From Candidatus Villigracilis vicinus (GTDB lineage Bacteria > Chloroflexota > Anaerolineae > Anaerolineales > Villigracilaceae): a stretch of 64,000 nt of DNA. The position numbers and the translations under genes are program-made. Under the pieces are notes generated by a model. The model did not search any database. It was not told the DNA's origin and saw only the letters and a list, made by a program, of their open reading frames with translations. The stretch is from positions 186,001 through 250,000 of the forward strand of contig JADKIL010000021.1 in NCBI GenBank assembly GCA_016721315.1, read 5' to 3'. Every line of letters begins with the position of its first letter. The stretch's first letter is position 1. Below, piece after piece: positions 1-9,864 of this stretch.

Positions 1-383
1 AATTTATATCCTCGATAAACGGGTATATATAGTTTGAAATTACCTTCCATCTTTCCGAGGCCGAAATTAAACAATTTGACTCGCGGATTATTCTTAAATC
101 GCATGCTAGTCAAACGAAACACCTCCGGGTTAGGCTCATAAGAATTAACTCTACAATTTTGATTTTTCCGTAGGAGAATATCAATGATAGCCCCTTGATT
201 TCCGCCAACATCTAAGTACAAAAGATTCCCATTTTTAGGAAATAAATCTATGGCATTAAAATCCTCTTCGACCGACAAACCAAGCACATTCTGAAAGAAT
301 CGTCTCACAAAGTAGATTTCATCTTTCATGCTTGGAAAAAATGTCACTAATGTTCTTGCTATTTTTTTGAGAACTTCAATCAT
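1..383 (-). CDS. FkbM-like methyltransferase, N-terminal part (cut by window edge)
   Basis: The minus strand is open from an ATG at 383 to the window edge (about 127 residues); the rest lies outside. The product contains LDVGGNQGAIIDILL, a SAM-binding motif I-like glycine loop, followed by SYEPNPEVF, the acidic strand that contacts the SAM ribose in FkbM-family methyltransferases. FkbM-like enzymes commonly O-methylate sugars or polysaccharide intermediates, which fits its place at the downstream end of an exopolysaccharide operon. A weak ribosome site (AAAGGGA) lies about 11 bases before the ATG. The family call rests on these motifs; the substrate is unknown. Confidence 0.75.
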   Translation of the reverse strand, partial: MIEVLKKIARTLVTFFPSMKDEIYFVRRFFQNVLGLSVEEDFNAIDLFPKNGNLLYLDVGGNQGAIIDILLRKNQNCRVNSYEPNPEVFRLTSMRFKNNPRVKLFNFGLGKMEGNFKLYIPVYRGYK

Positions 384-455
384 AATTCGTTTAATCCCTT
401 TTCGTTTGAGTTTACTAAAGCAAGCAGCAGTTCTGATACACTTTCTCAATATTTA

Positions 456-485
456 ATCGTCTATTTTTCTTCAAAAACAGACGAT
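456..485 (-). terminator. Hairpin between GT4 and FkbM-like genes
   Basis: Arms 456-468 and 473-485 pair (ATCGTCT plus five T/A pairs, one A-C mismatch) around a four-base loop. It lies in the 130-base gap between two co-directional genes. No long T run follows on the minus strand, so it may be a weak terminator or an mRNA-stabilising hairpin. Confidence 0.4.
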
Positions 486-513
486 CGCTGATTGATTTTC
501 TGCAGTTATGTTT

Positions 514-1683
514 TTATATTATTTTCAGGATCGCCTGCTCTAATACTTTTGCGCGCGTTTGCCAGGTAAAAGATGAGGCTAATTTGCCTGCATTTTCACT
601 AAGTATCCGCCGGAGATTTGCGTCATCGATAAGCATCTGAATCGCCAAACCAAGGGACTGAACATTTTCAGGCTCAAATAAATACGCGTTCTGATTATGT
701 TTCGCAATCTCTGTAATAGTGTCTTGATTCGGAGCAATCACTGCCTTGCCAAGTGCCATATACTCATAAACCTTCATAGGGTTCCCATACTCGTTTGTAG
801 CTGGCATTACGGCAATATCGCCAGCCGCAGCATACGCAGACACTTCGTCATAAGGAATTCGCCCAGTAAACACTGTTTTATCAGCAAGACCCAAGCGTTT
901 CGCGAGAACCTCTGCTTCTGGCCTGTGATTACCATCTCCAACAAAGAGCAGTCGGGCAGGCTGTTTGGTGACGATGTTCGCAAAAGCATTAAGCAGGAAA
1001 TCAACACGATGATATGGCTGAAAAGAACCTACAAAAACCAATACCACCTCATCTTCACGAAAACCATATTGAGCTCTGTATTTACGTCCATCCACGAGTG
1101 GATTAAATAATAATCCATCAATACCATTTTCTACAACAAGGATTTTCTTTTCAGGCAAACCCTGCTCAAGCAAATATTTTTTCAAAGTTTTATTTACAGC
1201 GATCAACAAGTTTGCACGATTCGCAACCTGCTGATATGTTTTTTGCGCTAAACTTTTAAATCCCACCCCATACTGCTGTTCCTCTTCCCAAACAGGCGCG
1301 ACATCATCAATAATAAGAGGTGTCCCTGTTTTATCCGAAGCTAACTTGCCCGCTAAATTAAATGGCACGTGAGTCTCTAAAATACAATCTGGGCGATGGT
1401 GCTCGATTGCCTCAATCAAACGATGAGCGTAACGACGGCTTTGCACAACCCTGCCGACATCACGCAATTTCAAGGCAATCGAGGATGGCAAGCGATTCTT
1501 GATAAGATTTTGGTAGGTACTTACTGCAAGGCGCGCCTCTTTATCTTCAGCGGCTTCGATTCTAATAACCGTGTGCCCTAGAGCTTCCAATCCATTTAAT
1601 ATGGCATTTGCACGGACTATATGCCCAGCACGCTGTACATCTAATCGATCACCAGGATATGAAAGGTTATAAAGGATTTTCAT
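514..1683 (-). CDS. GT4-family glycosyltransferase
   Basis: 389-residue GT-B fold retaining glycosyltransferase. The N-terminal half begins MKILYNLSYPGD and is the acceptor-binding Rossmann domain. The C-terminal half has the GT4 hallmarks: FVGSFQPYHRVDFLLNAF (about residues 215-232), LLFVGDG, and NPMKVYEYMALGKAVI, where the E-x7-E-type region binds the nucleotide sugar. It probably adds one sugar to the lipid-linked EPS repeat unit on the cytoplasmic face. Its ATG overlaps the stop of the upstream gene by four bases (ATGA), so the two are probably translationally coupled. Donor and acceptor cannot be read from the sequence. Confidence 0.88.
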   Translation of the reverse strand: MKILYNLSYPGDRLDVQRAGHIVRANAILNGLEALGHTVIRIEAAEDKEARLAVSTYQNLIKNRLPSSIALKLRDVGRVVQSRRYAHRLIEAIEHHRPDCILETHVPFNLAGKLASDKTGTPLIIDDVAPVWEEEQQYGVGFKSLAQKTYQQVANRANLLIAVNKTLKKYLLEQGLPEKKILVVENGIDGLLFNPLVDGRKYRAQYGFREDEVVLVFVGSFQPYHRVDFLLNAFANIVTKQPARLLFVGDGNHRPEAEVLAKRLGLADKTVFTGRIPYDEVSAYAAAGDIAVMPATNEYGNPMKVYEYMALGKAVIAPNQDTITEIAKHNQNAYLFEPENVQSLGLAIQMLIDDANLRRILSENAGKLASSFTWQTRAKVLEQAILKII

Positions 1684-2801
1684 AAACCACCCAAGGTTCT
1701 TTTATAAAGTGAAAACATAAGATCGGACTGACGCTGCAATGAAAATAATTTTTGAACCCGATCGCGAGCACGCCGACCCATTTCTCGAGCGCTTTCACTA
1801 TCACTCAGTATCTTGATCAATTTCTCAGCCAATGACACCGAATCGCCTGGTTGGACAACATAACCCGTATCCCCATCCATAACAATCTCTGCAGTACCGC
1901 CAACATCAGTTGCAACAACCGGCAAAGAAGCAGCTCCAGCCTCAATAAGTACCGTTGGAAGGGCTTCACTCCAAGAGGGTAAAACCAAAACATCACTCGC
2001 TTTTAGCAACACAGGCACATCCATTCTTTCTCCAAGAAATTCAACCGCTTCTCCAAATTGGACGGCTTGTTGTCGAAGTACGGTGTTTAATTCGCCATCA
2101 CCAATTAGTTTTATGCGCGCTGATGGATTTGCTGACATAATGCGAGGAATTGCATCGAAAAGGACTTCATGCCCTTTTCCACGCCTTAATACTGCAACCA
2201 TAATAATTATTTTTTCCTCTAAACCCCATCCTAGCTCTAGGCGAATATCTTCCTTTTCCTTATTAACTATAAAACGCTCCACATCAATTCCATTATAAAT
2301 TGTTTCGATCTTTGAAAGCGATACGCCCGCGTGGCTCCCTAAATTCTTTCGTACAGCATCTGATACAGCAATAAGTTTGTGAGCACTGCTGCGAGTAGCC
2401 CATAAAACCATACGTGCCCGAATTGACTCTCGCAGCGTATCCGCAGGTTCCTGCATAACATGACGAGTCATCACCACAGGTATATTGGTAAACCAAAAAG
2501 CTAAAGCGGCAAATATATTAGTATATTGATCTTGAGAATTAATTAGATCTATTTTTTTCTCTCGAAGCAAATTAAGGAACCGCACCCAACTCGCTGGATC
2601 TACTAAACGTTTTGCATCAAGATCAAATCGCTCAATTCCAGTCTTATTAAACTCGTCAACGAGAGGTCCATCCCGGTGTGTATTAAGAGTACACAATAAA
2701 GGCGTAAGCCCATCCGTCTTTTTAAGGTATGGAAGAACCGACACCAAACTTCGCTCACCCCCACTCAAAGGAAGGCCGCTCAACATCAAGAGGACTCGCA
2801 T
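1680..2801 (-). CDS. GT4-family glycosyltransferase
   Basis: I place the start at 2801 (MRVLLMLSGLPLSGGE) rather than at a longer in-frame start at 2837, because GGAG lies five bases before the 2801 ATG. The 373-residue product is a GT-B glycosyltransferase: an early SGGE loop (N-terminal nucleotide-sugar/acceptor domain), AVLRRGKGHEVLFDAI in the linker to the C-terminal domain, KLIGDGE, and PSWSEALPTVLIEAGA followed by PVVATDVGG, the canonical GT4 donor-binding segment. It is coupled to the downstream GT4 gene and likely works in the same repeat-unit assembly. Specificity is unknown. Confidence 0.88.
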   Translation of the reverse strand: MRVLLMLSGLPLSGGERSLVSVLPYLKKTDGLTPLLCTLNTHRDGPLVDEFNKTGIERFDLDAKRLVDPASWVRFLNLLREKKIDLINSQDQYTNIFAALAFWFTNIPVVMTRHVMQEPADTLRESIRARMVLWATRSSAHKLIAVSDAVRKNLGSHAGVSLSKIETIYNGIDVERFIVNKEKEDIRLELGWGLEEKIIIMVAVLRRGKGHEVLFDAIPRIMSANPSARIKLIGDGELNTVLRQQAVQFGEAVEFLGERMDVPVLLKASDVLVLPSWSEALPTVLIEAGAASLPVVATDVGGTAEIVMDGDTGYVVQPGDSVSLAEKLIKILSDSESAREMGRRARDRVQKLFSLQRQSDLMFSLYKRTLGGL

Positions 2802-3020
2802 ATTTTCTCCAAAACTCAAACTTGAACGAAACAACAAAAACGCATCTTTTTACTGCATATCTCTTACATAAATAATGACAGGTTGATCCTCGATTTGCGA
2901 TTCTCTAGATTTCAAAAAATATCAGGTCGTAAGTTTAAAAGAGTTTTAATATAAAAGACAAAAAATCACCGAACAAAAAACTACTCTGTTTTCCAAGCAA
3001 TCAGCCTGTAAGATATTTTC

Positions 3021-4493
3021 TTAAGCTTCATTTTTCTGAATATCAACACCTACAACTCGTAACATTTTTAGCAAATTCTCCCTTTCGACACCCCATAAAA
3101 CGACCCCATAACAAAATGCACCTAGAATTACAACTAAAGGCAGTTGAATGTACGGGCTGTAGTTCTTCGTCAAAAACAAGGTGGCTAAAACTACAGGCGC
3201 CATAGCACTGGAAGCCTGAAAGGAAGGCTTAAGTTCTTTCAATATATCAGTAACTGGAATATTTATAAAGCGCGCCGCTACAATAATGCTAACACTTTGA
3301 TAAACCAAAGCAGCACTTAAGTGTCCCCAAGCTACTCCAACCAAACCAAATTTCGACCCAAATGTTATAAAAGGAACAATTAATATCAAAGTAAAGATAG
3401 TCAACTTTAATTGTATATCCGGTCTTCCTATCGCTTTATAAATATCACCAACATGAAACCCGACAGAATAAATCCAAGCATACAACGCCAAGACACGCAA
3501 GACAGGGATAACTTCAAGCCACTCATCACCGAACACGACACGGACAATAGGTGCAGCGGCAAGAAGCAATCCTAAAGAGATTGGCATAGCAAACATTTGC
3601 AAAAACCTTGTCGTAAACAACATTCCTCGGCGCATTTCATCAGGCTTGTCTTGAATAGTAGAAAAAGCTGGATATGTAATGCCAGCAATAACCCACAGGA
3701 TACCAATCAAAAGCATTTCAGGAAGTCTAAATGCAAGTGTATATACGCTTAATTGCGCTAATCCAAACACCCTGCCTACTACAATATAGTCAAAGTTCTC
3801 AATAAACACACTAAGTATATCTTCACCGAACACTGAGGCACCAAATTTCAACATAGCAGACGCCAGTGTTTTCTTTATCATTATCTTAGGTCGCCAAGGA
3901 AATATTAACCACACCGCAATTACTGAAACAACCGACCCTGCAATCTGGCCAAAAACCAACGCCCAAACGCCAAATCCTGTAACAGCCAATCCGATCGAAA
4001 CAACACCCTTTACAATTACATTACTAATATCTGGAATAAACTTTTTACGGAAATCCAATTCCCGGGTAAGTAAAACAATATGAACAGAGCCGAGCGCATT
4101 GATGGCAAAAGAAGTGCCTAACCATCTTATAACTGACACAACCGCTGGCTCGTTAAAATAATCTGCCACAAACGGCGCAATGGGGAATACAATTAATGAC
4201 AAAAAGAAGCCAACAATCACATTAATAGAAAACACTGTGTTGGCAGCATCATCTACATTATCACGACGCTGAATTAACGCAACACCAAGCCCTAAATCCT
4301 TTATTACAGAAAGATAATTAATGGCAATCACCGCTACAGCGACTAAACCAAAATCATCTTTGGCAAGAAGCCTTGCCAAAATAGAGGTCGTCAAAAGAAC
4401 AACAACCTTACTTAAAGCATAAGCTAAAAAAACCCAAAAAGCCCCCTTGCCCGCTTTACGTGCTACATGATTGTCATTTATAGTATCCGTCAA
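3021..4493 (-). CDS. Wzx-type polysaccharide flippase (MOP superfamily)
   Basis: 490 residues with about 12-14 predicted membrane helices and the typical start ARKAGKGAFWVFLAYALSK followed by LARLLAKDDFGLVAVA, as in the lipopolysaccharide/WzxC branch of the MOP superfamily. It would flip the undecaprenyl-linked repeat unit across the membrane. The start is a TTG at 4493 that overlaps the stop of the upstream ligase/polymerase gene (TTGA), and no internal ATG is available before the first helix, so I accept TTG. The adjacent polymerase-like gene supports a Wzx/Wzy-dependent pathway. Confidence 0.88.
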   Translation of the reverse strand: MTDTINDNHVARKAGKGAFWVFLAYALSKVVVLLTTSILARLLAKDDFGLVAVAVIAINYLSVIKDLGLGVALIQRRDNVDDAANTVFSINVIVGFFLSLIVFPIAPFVADYFNEPAVVSVIRWLGTSFAINALGSVHIVLLTRELDFRKKFIPDISNVIVKGVVSIGLAVTGFGVWALVFGQIAGSVVSVIAVWLIFPWRPKIMIKKTLASAMLKFGASVFGEDILSVFIENFDYIVVGRVFGLAQLSVYTLAFRLPEMLLIGILWVIAGITYPAFSTIQDKPDEMRRGMLFTTRFLQMFAMPISLGLLLAAAPIVRVVFGDEWLEVIPVLRVLALYAWIYSVGFHVGDIYKAIGRPDIQLKLTIFTLILIVPFITFGSKFGLVGVAWGHLSAALVYQSVSIIVAARFINIPVTDILKELKPSFQASSAMAPVVLATLFLTKNYSPYIQLPLVVILGAFCYGVVLWGVERENLLKMLRVVGVDIQKNEA

Positions 4494-5977
4494 GAGGTTT
4501 TTCCAATTAATATTTGATCCGCTTCCTTAACTTGCTCATCAACTAGTTGAATTGCAGTCATTGAAAGAGCTACTAAAATCCAAAAGTACCTGATGTAAAC
4601 ATTGTGTAAAAAAGTGGCTGCAACTAAATACCCAACCAAAGATGCTTGAAGAGCTGAGAGCCAAGGCAGATAATGTCTTAATTTTTGTAAATGCTCTATG
4701 GACCTCACTGCTTTAGATAACGCTATAAATAACGAAATCATAATACCGATAAAAGCTATCAGCCCCAACAATCCTGTTTCGGCCGCAATCTGTGTATACA
4801 AAGAATGAGCTTCTACTTCTCCGTATCTAGCTTCAAGCCCCAAAATCTGATTATATTTTTGATAATTATTTCTGAAATTTCCAGCACCTACACCAAGCAA
4901 AGGGTTTTGGACAAACATCAATAGAGCAGTTTGCATAACACTACTCCGCTGGCGGAGGGAACTATCTTCATAAATGCCAGAACCTTCCTGGGATGATGAT
5001 GTAAGCAAAGACAAACTATCAAAACGAGCAACATAATTCGAAGGCAAGAACGGGATCAATAAAATCAAAAAGGCAAAAGTAAGCACCGCCCCAACAGGAT
5101 TTATCCGTTTTATTTCAAAAACAAAAATAACTAAAATCAAGATTACGATAAAAGCAAGATACCCACCGCGACTATAAGTATCCAGTAGAACGATTAGCAA
5201 CGGCACCAACATTCCCGCAGCCACCACTTTCCACTTAAGCTGTGCTTCATGAATAATGCGAAATATCAAAAAAGGTGTTACTGCAACGATAACTTGAGCC
5301 CAAAGATTTGGATCATGAACCGGACCTCCAATCCTTGCAGTGGTTCCATTGTCACTATCAACAACACTAGTAACGCCAATGGTTGAAAATCTAAAAAACT
5401 CTTGAGTACGCGTCCCGGTGATAATTTGGTAAACCCCCAATAAGCACAATACAAAAGTAACAATTGTCAACATCCATACAGCTTGCTTCCATGTTTTCCA
5501 TGTCCGAACAGAGAAAAGGATTGTATAAAGGATTACCAAATCTTTTCCAAGGTCAACGACATCGGTGAGTGCTCTGTCTTTATTTGACGCAACCAAATAA
5601 GAAGCAGCTAACACAAGAAAATACAAAATTAAAAACGTTTCGGTAAAAGCAGTATTTCGGCGATCTACCGGAAGTTGTCCAGCATAATAATTACGAATCA
5701 TAATTGCGCTAAACACAACAGCAACTAATGGTTTAATTATTCCTGGGTATCCCATATCCGACATGTTTGCAGAAACATTCGAGTAGATGGCAATAATCAA
5801 TACATTAGCCCCTAAATTCGGCTTTACAATTACTGCCAGGACCAATGCTATTCCCATCAAGCCAGCAAGTCCATATAATTGAATATTCGAATTTGAATTA
5901 CCTAAGGCGTAAGCTGCGAGACCAGAAAGAGCAACCACAGACAATAAATAATAAAAATCGTTTCTTTGCACTGTCAT
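4490..5977 (-). CDS. O-antigen ligase/polymerase family membrane protein (WaaL/Wzy-like)
   Basis: 495 residues, with about a dozen hydrophobic segments and a large periplasm-type loop between the later helices. DTYSRGGYLAF followed by LLGVGAGNFRNNYQKYN and EAHSLYTQIAAETGLLG matches the Wzy_C/O-antigen ligase pattern (R, G and H residues in the loop). In this context it most likely polymerises EPS repeat units; a ligase role is the alternative. It overlaps the flippase gene by four bases. The start ATG at 5977 has only a weak GTGAG upstream. Confidence 0.85.
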   Translation of the reverse strand: MTVQRNDFYYLLSVVALSGLAAYALGNSNSNIQLYGLAGLMGIALVLAVIVKPNLGANVLIIAIYSNVSANMSDMGYPGIIKPLVAVVFSAIMIRNYYAGQLPVDRRNTAFTETFLILYFLVLAASYLVASNKDRALTDVVDLGKDLVILYTILFSVRTWKTWKQAVWMLTIVTFVLCLLGVYQIITGTRTQEFFRFSTIGVTSVVDSDNGTTARIGGPVHDPNLWAQVIVAVTPFLIFRIIHEAQLKWKVVAAGMLVPLLIVLLDTYSRGGYLAFIVILILVIFVFEIKRINPVGAVLTFAFLILLIPFLPSNYVARFDSLSLLTSSSQEGSGIYEDSSLRQRSSVMQTALLMFVQNPLLGVGAGNFRNNYQKYNQILGLEARYGEVEAHSLYTQIAAETGLLGLIAFIGIMISLFIALSKAVRSIEHLQKLRHYLPWLSALQASLVGYLVAATFLHNVYIRYFWILVALSMTAIQLVDEQVKEADQILIGKTS

Positions 5978-6031
5978 ATCTACTCACTTTTTCTAAAAAC
6001 CAAAGAATTTGGGCAATCAAAACTAGAAATA

Positions 6032-6739
6032 TCAAACTTTTGAACGGTCTCTGATTATGTCAATTGCCACAAGCACAAATAAAAGAGCGTAATTGCTTTC
6101 TTTAACTTCTTGTACTGCTTGTACAAAAGGCAATAACTCAAAACCATACTGACTCTTAAATAAAATCGTTGCTACTTTAGCCCATAAGTAATTAAACAGA
6201 AAAAGAAGTCCGATGTAAATGCGAGGTGTAGAAAAGAATTTATCTAAAAAAGCACCTATGGTCTTATTAAATTTTACCACCAAGGGAAGTGCTAACGTCA
6301 AAGACACCCAGAACATGTCAAAGATGGTTTCGAAATGGATCTTATTTTCAAACAACCCGATATTATGAACGTTGGTTTCATCCTGAGTATTTATCTTTGA
6401 CAATGATTCGGGTGTTTGAATATTAAAAATCCTTTGCCCCCAACTAATCTCTTCGCCACCGCCAAAAAAGAAAAGAAAAAACAACCCAAAGAGAATTGCC
6501 AGTCTAAAATAAAAATAAACACCAGCAGACTTTAGTTTAAGAGTCTTTATAAAGCCATACAAAAAGACCAGGGATGTAACAAAAAAACCAATTGCACCCA
6601 TGTTCTCAAAATATTTATCTTCATCAAACAGCATGTCTGCCAATTGATCCCCAGCAATCAAGGTCGAAAAACCTGCTATTATATAAATTATAATTGCAAC
6701 ATATAAAAATGATCCATCAAGCCAGTTTCTTTTACTCAT
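6032..6739 (-). CDS. Unassigned membrane protein with EEISWGQR motif
   Basis: 235 residues with about six hydrophobic helices. I do not recognise a named family. After the third helix there is FFGGGEEISWGQRIFNIQTP, followed by NTQDETNVHNIG; these acidic, His and Asn residues lie at a predicted membrane-water boundary and look like a conserved functional site, perhaps metal binding. The ATG at 6739 is preceded by GGAG with good spacing. It lies between a GT4 gene and the O-antigen-ligase-like gene in one operon, so a role in EPS assembly or modification is plausible but unproven. Confidence 0.7.
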   Translation of the reverse strand: MSKRNWLDGSFLYVAIIIYIIAGFSTLIAGDQLADMLFDEDKYFENMGAIGFFVTSLVFLYGFIKTLKLKSAGVYFYFRLAILFGLFFLFFFGGGEEISWGQRIFNIQTPESLSKINTQDETNVHNIGLFENKIHFETIFDMFWVSLTLALPLVVKFNKTIGAFLDKFFSTPRIYIGLLFLFNYLWAKVATILFKSQYGFELLPFVQAVQEVKESNYALLFVLVAIDIIRDRSKV

Positions 6740-6763
6740 TTTATTCTCCGTATTTATACTAAG

Positions 6764-7897
6764 TTATTTACACGCTTTAAGATACGCATCCACAGTTGCT
6801 TGAGCCTGAAAACTGACAGAAAAAGACGATTCGGTTTTCATTCGAGCCTGGTTTCCAAGAAAAGCAGCCAACTCCTCATTCTCCGCCATTTTAAGTATAG
6901 ATTCGCTCAGGGCATCAAAGTTGCCTTTCTCAAAAAGTAATGCGTGTTCCTCGTTACTCACCAACTCAGGGATTCCACCAACACGTGATGCAATAATTGG
7001 CTTACCCAACGCCGCAGCTTCTAGCAATGCAACCGGCGTACCTTCTGTGCGGGAAGGCATAATGTATATATCACAAGCCTTTAATATTTTCAGCAAGTCT
7101 CCATGTTCAAGGTGACCGCACAAAACAACTTTTCCATCCAATTCAGCTTGACTGATTTTCTCCATCAAAGATCCATACAATCTGCCTTCACCCGCAATTA
7201 AACAATATAAATTTTTGTTTTTTTTGCGAGCCAGAGCCATGGCGTTAATAAGATCGTCGTGAGCCTTTGCCCATTCCAGCCGCCCGGCGGCAAAACATAT
7301 AATGGCATTTTCGTCCCATTGGTATTTCTCCAAAAGATCTTTTTTTCTCCCTACTATTTTTGATGCATCAAGATTAACGGCATTATAAATAAGATCTATT
7401 TTATCCTTTGGTACTCCTATTTCAATCATATCTTGCTGAATTTCACGTGATACGACAATGTACCTGGATAAAGCAAAATTAGTCAGAATTTCCATTATGG
7501 AGTATACAAACCAACGCAAGCTATATTTGGGATGTTCATTCATGTACCAACTATTTAAAGTAGACACAAGGTGTGCCCCACCCAAAAAGGCAGCAATGCT
7601 TCCCCATAATTTGGATTGCGGATTCTGTGTATCGACTACTTCAAAACCATAATCACGGATCACGCGACTCATTCGAATCGGTATACGTGGGTCGAACTTA
7701 TGTTCAGCCAACCGAAACACATCATATCCCAATTTTTCCAACTCCGAAGCGATTCTGCTTTTCTTGATGGTAGCAAGTCCGATCCTGTCTGTCGGAAGGG
7801 ATTTCATCAATGCTAATACCCGTGCATTCGCACCACCAAAATTATCTGAAATATCAACAATTAATGCTTTGGGAGAATAGAGATTTTCGCTTTTCAC
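6764..7897 (-). CDS. GT4-family glycosyltransferase
   Basis: 377 residues beginning with GTG at 7897, chosen because AGGTG lies five bases upstream. The N-terminal domain has IVDISDNFGGANARVLALM; the C-terminal domain has AAGRLEWAKAHDDLINAM, CLIAGEG, and PSRTEGTPVALLEAAALG followed by PIIASRVGGIPELV. These are standard GT4 features. It should transfer a sugar in EPS repeat-unit synthesis. It lies 24 bases from the EEISWGQR membrane-protein gene. Confidence 0.88.
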   Translation of the reverse strand: MKSENLYSPKALIVDISDNFGGANARVLALMKSLPTDRIGLATIKKSRIASELEKLGYDVFRLAEHKFDPRIPIRMSRVIRDYGFEVVDTQNPQSKLWGSIAAFLGGAHLVSTLNSWYMNEHPKYSLRWFVYSIMEILTNFALSRYIVVSREIQQDMIEIGVPKDKIDLIYNAVNLDASKIVGRKKDLLEKYQWDENAIICFAAGRLEWAKAHDDLINAMALARKKNKNLYCLIAGEGRLYGSLMEKISQAELDGKVVLCGHLEHGDLLKILKACDIYIMPSRTEGTPVALLEAAALGKPIIASRVGGIPELVSNEEHALLFEKGNFDALSESILKMAENEELAAFLGNQARMKTESSFSVSFQAQATVDAYLKACK

Positions 7898-7921
7898 TTA
7901 TACACCTAAAACCAGAATCTT

Positions 7922-9106
7922 TTACCTTTGAACTCGCTGCCAAATATGTTGCTGCCTGTTCGTTAAAAAACTGTAAAATCCTTTGGCAGTTGCCAGATTG
8001 GAATTTACAAGAAAGGTTGGTAAATATAACAGCTTACCAAGCAGACCGCCAACTTTAAAAACATTACCCAAAAGGGCAGCAAAATAAAAAAGGACTTGTC
8101 CAATCAGGGCTGCAGTACTTAAAGTAGCAGGCATTAATCTTGTTGAAGAATAAGGAGATAATAAAACGCATAACATATTCGACACTAGCGCCAAAATCAT
8201 GGCAAATGGAACAAATGCTCTGAAAAATTTGTGGGAAATAATCTGCCAAACGACAAAAGGTCTATTAAAAGGAAGGAATTTTCCTGACATGAAAATTGTC
8301 TGAAATAACCCGGCATTCATACGAGTACGCCGAATAACTTCATCAAGCGCAGTCTTTGAGACATGCTCATAAGAACGAGCGGCTGGTGTGTAGATGATCT
8401 TATATCCTTTATGGATAAAGTCCATGACCAGATAATGGTCATCATTGATTATCTTTTGTTGAGGAGGAGAAAATTGCGCCCGACGGAATGCAATAATTTC
8501 ACCAACAGCTATAACACAAGTACCTAATTTTGTTTCATTCGATTTGATCTGCGATTCATAACGCCAATAAAGCCCTTCGGAGGAACTCAGATGCCTGCCA
8601 TCCTCTAGGATCGTCTTTGCACCCGTTGTTACACCGACGGTCGGATCAGCAAAAGGGAAAACTAAATGTTTTACGGCCTGACTATCATAATCATTATTAG
8701 CATCAGAAATAATTATGATATCTCCCCGGGCCGAAAAAGTTATCGCCCTGGTGATTGCCGCCATTTTTCCGCCCCGCTCCGGAACAAAACTCAACTCAAC
8801 ACCACGCGCCTCATACTGCCTAACAATATCCGGAGTTCGATCCGATGAGCCGTCAGCAGCGATAAGGATTTGCAATTTCCCTGTCGGATAATCAAGAGCA
8901 AGTGAGTTCTCGATCTTCCGGGCAATATCATTCTCTTCATTATAAGCTGCGATCAACAAGGTTACAGTTGGAAAATAATCTGGATAATCAACACGTGATC
9001 GTTTGAGCGAAGCCAAAAGCCAAATAATTAGAGGATATCCAAAGTATGTATAAATAATAAAAAAAACTGCCCCCCAAAACAATAACGCAAACATAGTCAG
9101 TAACAT
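7922..9106 (-). CDS. Membrane GT2-family glycosyltransferase
   Basis: 394 residues: an N-terminal helix, a cytoplasmic GT-A domain, and three or four C-terminal helices, the layout of processive-type membrane GT2 enzymes (IcaA/hyaluronan-synthase-like). The domain shows AAYNEENDI, AADGSSDRT (first Asp motif) and ISDANNDYD (DxD-like metal site), then a QxxRW-like position occupied by VIRRTRMNAG. A processive beta-polymer synthase is possible, but a single-addition transferase is just as likely given the Wzx/Wzy genes. The ATG is at 9106. Confidence 0.85.
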   Translation of the reverse strand: MLLTMFALLFWGAVFFIIYTYFGYPLIIWLLASLKRSRVDYPDYFPTVTLLIAAYNEENDIARKIENSLALDYPTGKLQILIAADGSSDRTPDIVRQYEARGVELSFVPERGGKMAAITRAITFSARGDIIIISDANNDYDSQAVKHLVFPFADPTVGVTTGAKTILEDGRHLSSSEGLYWRYESQIKSNETKLGTCVIAVGEIIAFRRAQFSPPQQKIINDDHYLVMDFIHKGYKIIYTPAARSYEHVSKTALDEVIRRTRMNAGLFQTIFMSGKFLPFNRPFVVWQIISHKFFRAFVPFAMILALVSNMLCVLLSPYSSTRLMPATLSTAALIGQVLFYFAALLGNVFKVGGLLGKLLYLPTFLVNSNLATAKGFYSFLTNRQQHIWQRVQR

Positions 9107-9170
9107 AGAACCCTGCTTTTGCTTTTTAAAAATTTGATGGATATATATAAATGCCAGCCAAACGAAAAGG

Positions 9171-9836
9171 CTATACAGTACCGGGAGGTTTTATAACAGC
9201 AGAAACCGTCTTGAACAAAATCACAATATCAAACCAGATACTAGCCCGGTCAACATATATTATGTCAAGTCTAGAGCGCTCATCCACATCCACAGCACCC
9301 CGCGCAGTTACTTGCCATAGCCCGGTCAACCCCGGTAAAACGTCCAAACGCTCTGTCTGCCACAACTTAAAAGTTTCAGGTCCATAATCCGCCGGTCTTG
9401 GGCCGACCAGACTCATTTCACCCTTCAGAACATTAAATAGTTGCGGCAGCTCATCGATGCTGGTTCTTCTTAATACACGCCCTACCTTAGTAACTCGGGG
9501 GTCATTCTTGATCTTAAACTCAGGCCATTGCAACTCATTTAGATGTGCATATTTGATCTTTAATTCTTCGGCATTTGGAACCATCGAACGAAATTTGTAC
9601 ATCGCATAAAGCTTTCCGCCCCTGCCTGTTCGTTTTTGGGTAAAGAATACCGGTGCCCCGGGAGATTCTATCCAAATTGCGAGTGCCGCCACCCCTATTA
9701 CCGCAAGCCAAAAAGGTGAAGAAATAACCACCAAAAACAGATCCATCATCCGCTTTACTCGAATGTATTCCGCCCCAACAAACCATCGCTTATTGGGGTC
9801 AAATGTCCTTACCCATTGAATATCCTTCACTGGCAT
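9171..9836 (-). CDS. Undecaprenyl-phosphate sugar phosphotransferase (priming enzyme)
   Basis: 221 residues of the bacterial sugar transferase (WbaP/ExoY-type PGT) family. One hydrophobic segment near residues 30-55 (FLVVISSPFWLAVIGVAAL) is followed by FFTQKRTGRGGKLYAMYKF, TSIDELPQLFNVLKGEMSLV and GPRP, the catalytic Asp-Glu and phosphate-binding motifs of the family. It starts EPS synthesis by moving a sugar-1-phosphate onto undecaprenyl phosphate. It has the short monotopic form without the N-terminal multi-helix domain. GGAG precedes the ATG at 9836 by seven bases. Confidence 0.92.
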   Translation of the reverse strand: MPVKDIQWVRTFDPNKRWFVGAEYIRVKRMMDLFLVVISSPFWLAVIGVAALAIWIESPGAPVFFTQKRTGRGGKLYAMYKFRSMVPNAEELKIKYAHLNELQWPEFKIKNDPRVTKVGRVLRRTSIDELPQLFNVLKGEMSLVGPRPADYGPETFKLWQTERLDVLPGLTGLWQVTARGAVDVDERSRLDIIYVDRASIWFDIVILFKTVSAVIKPPGTV

Positions 9837-9864
9837 TTGCTGACTCCAAAAAAATATATAAATT

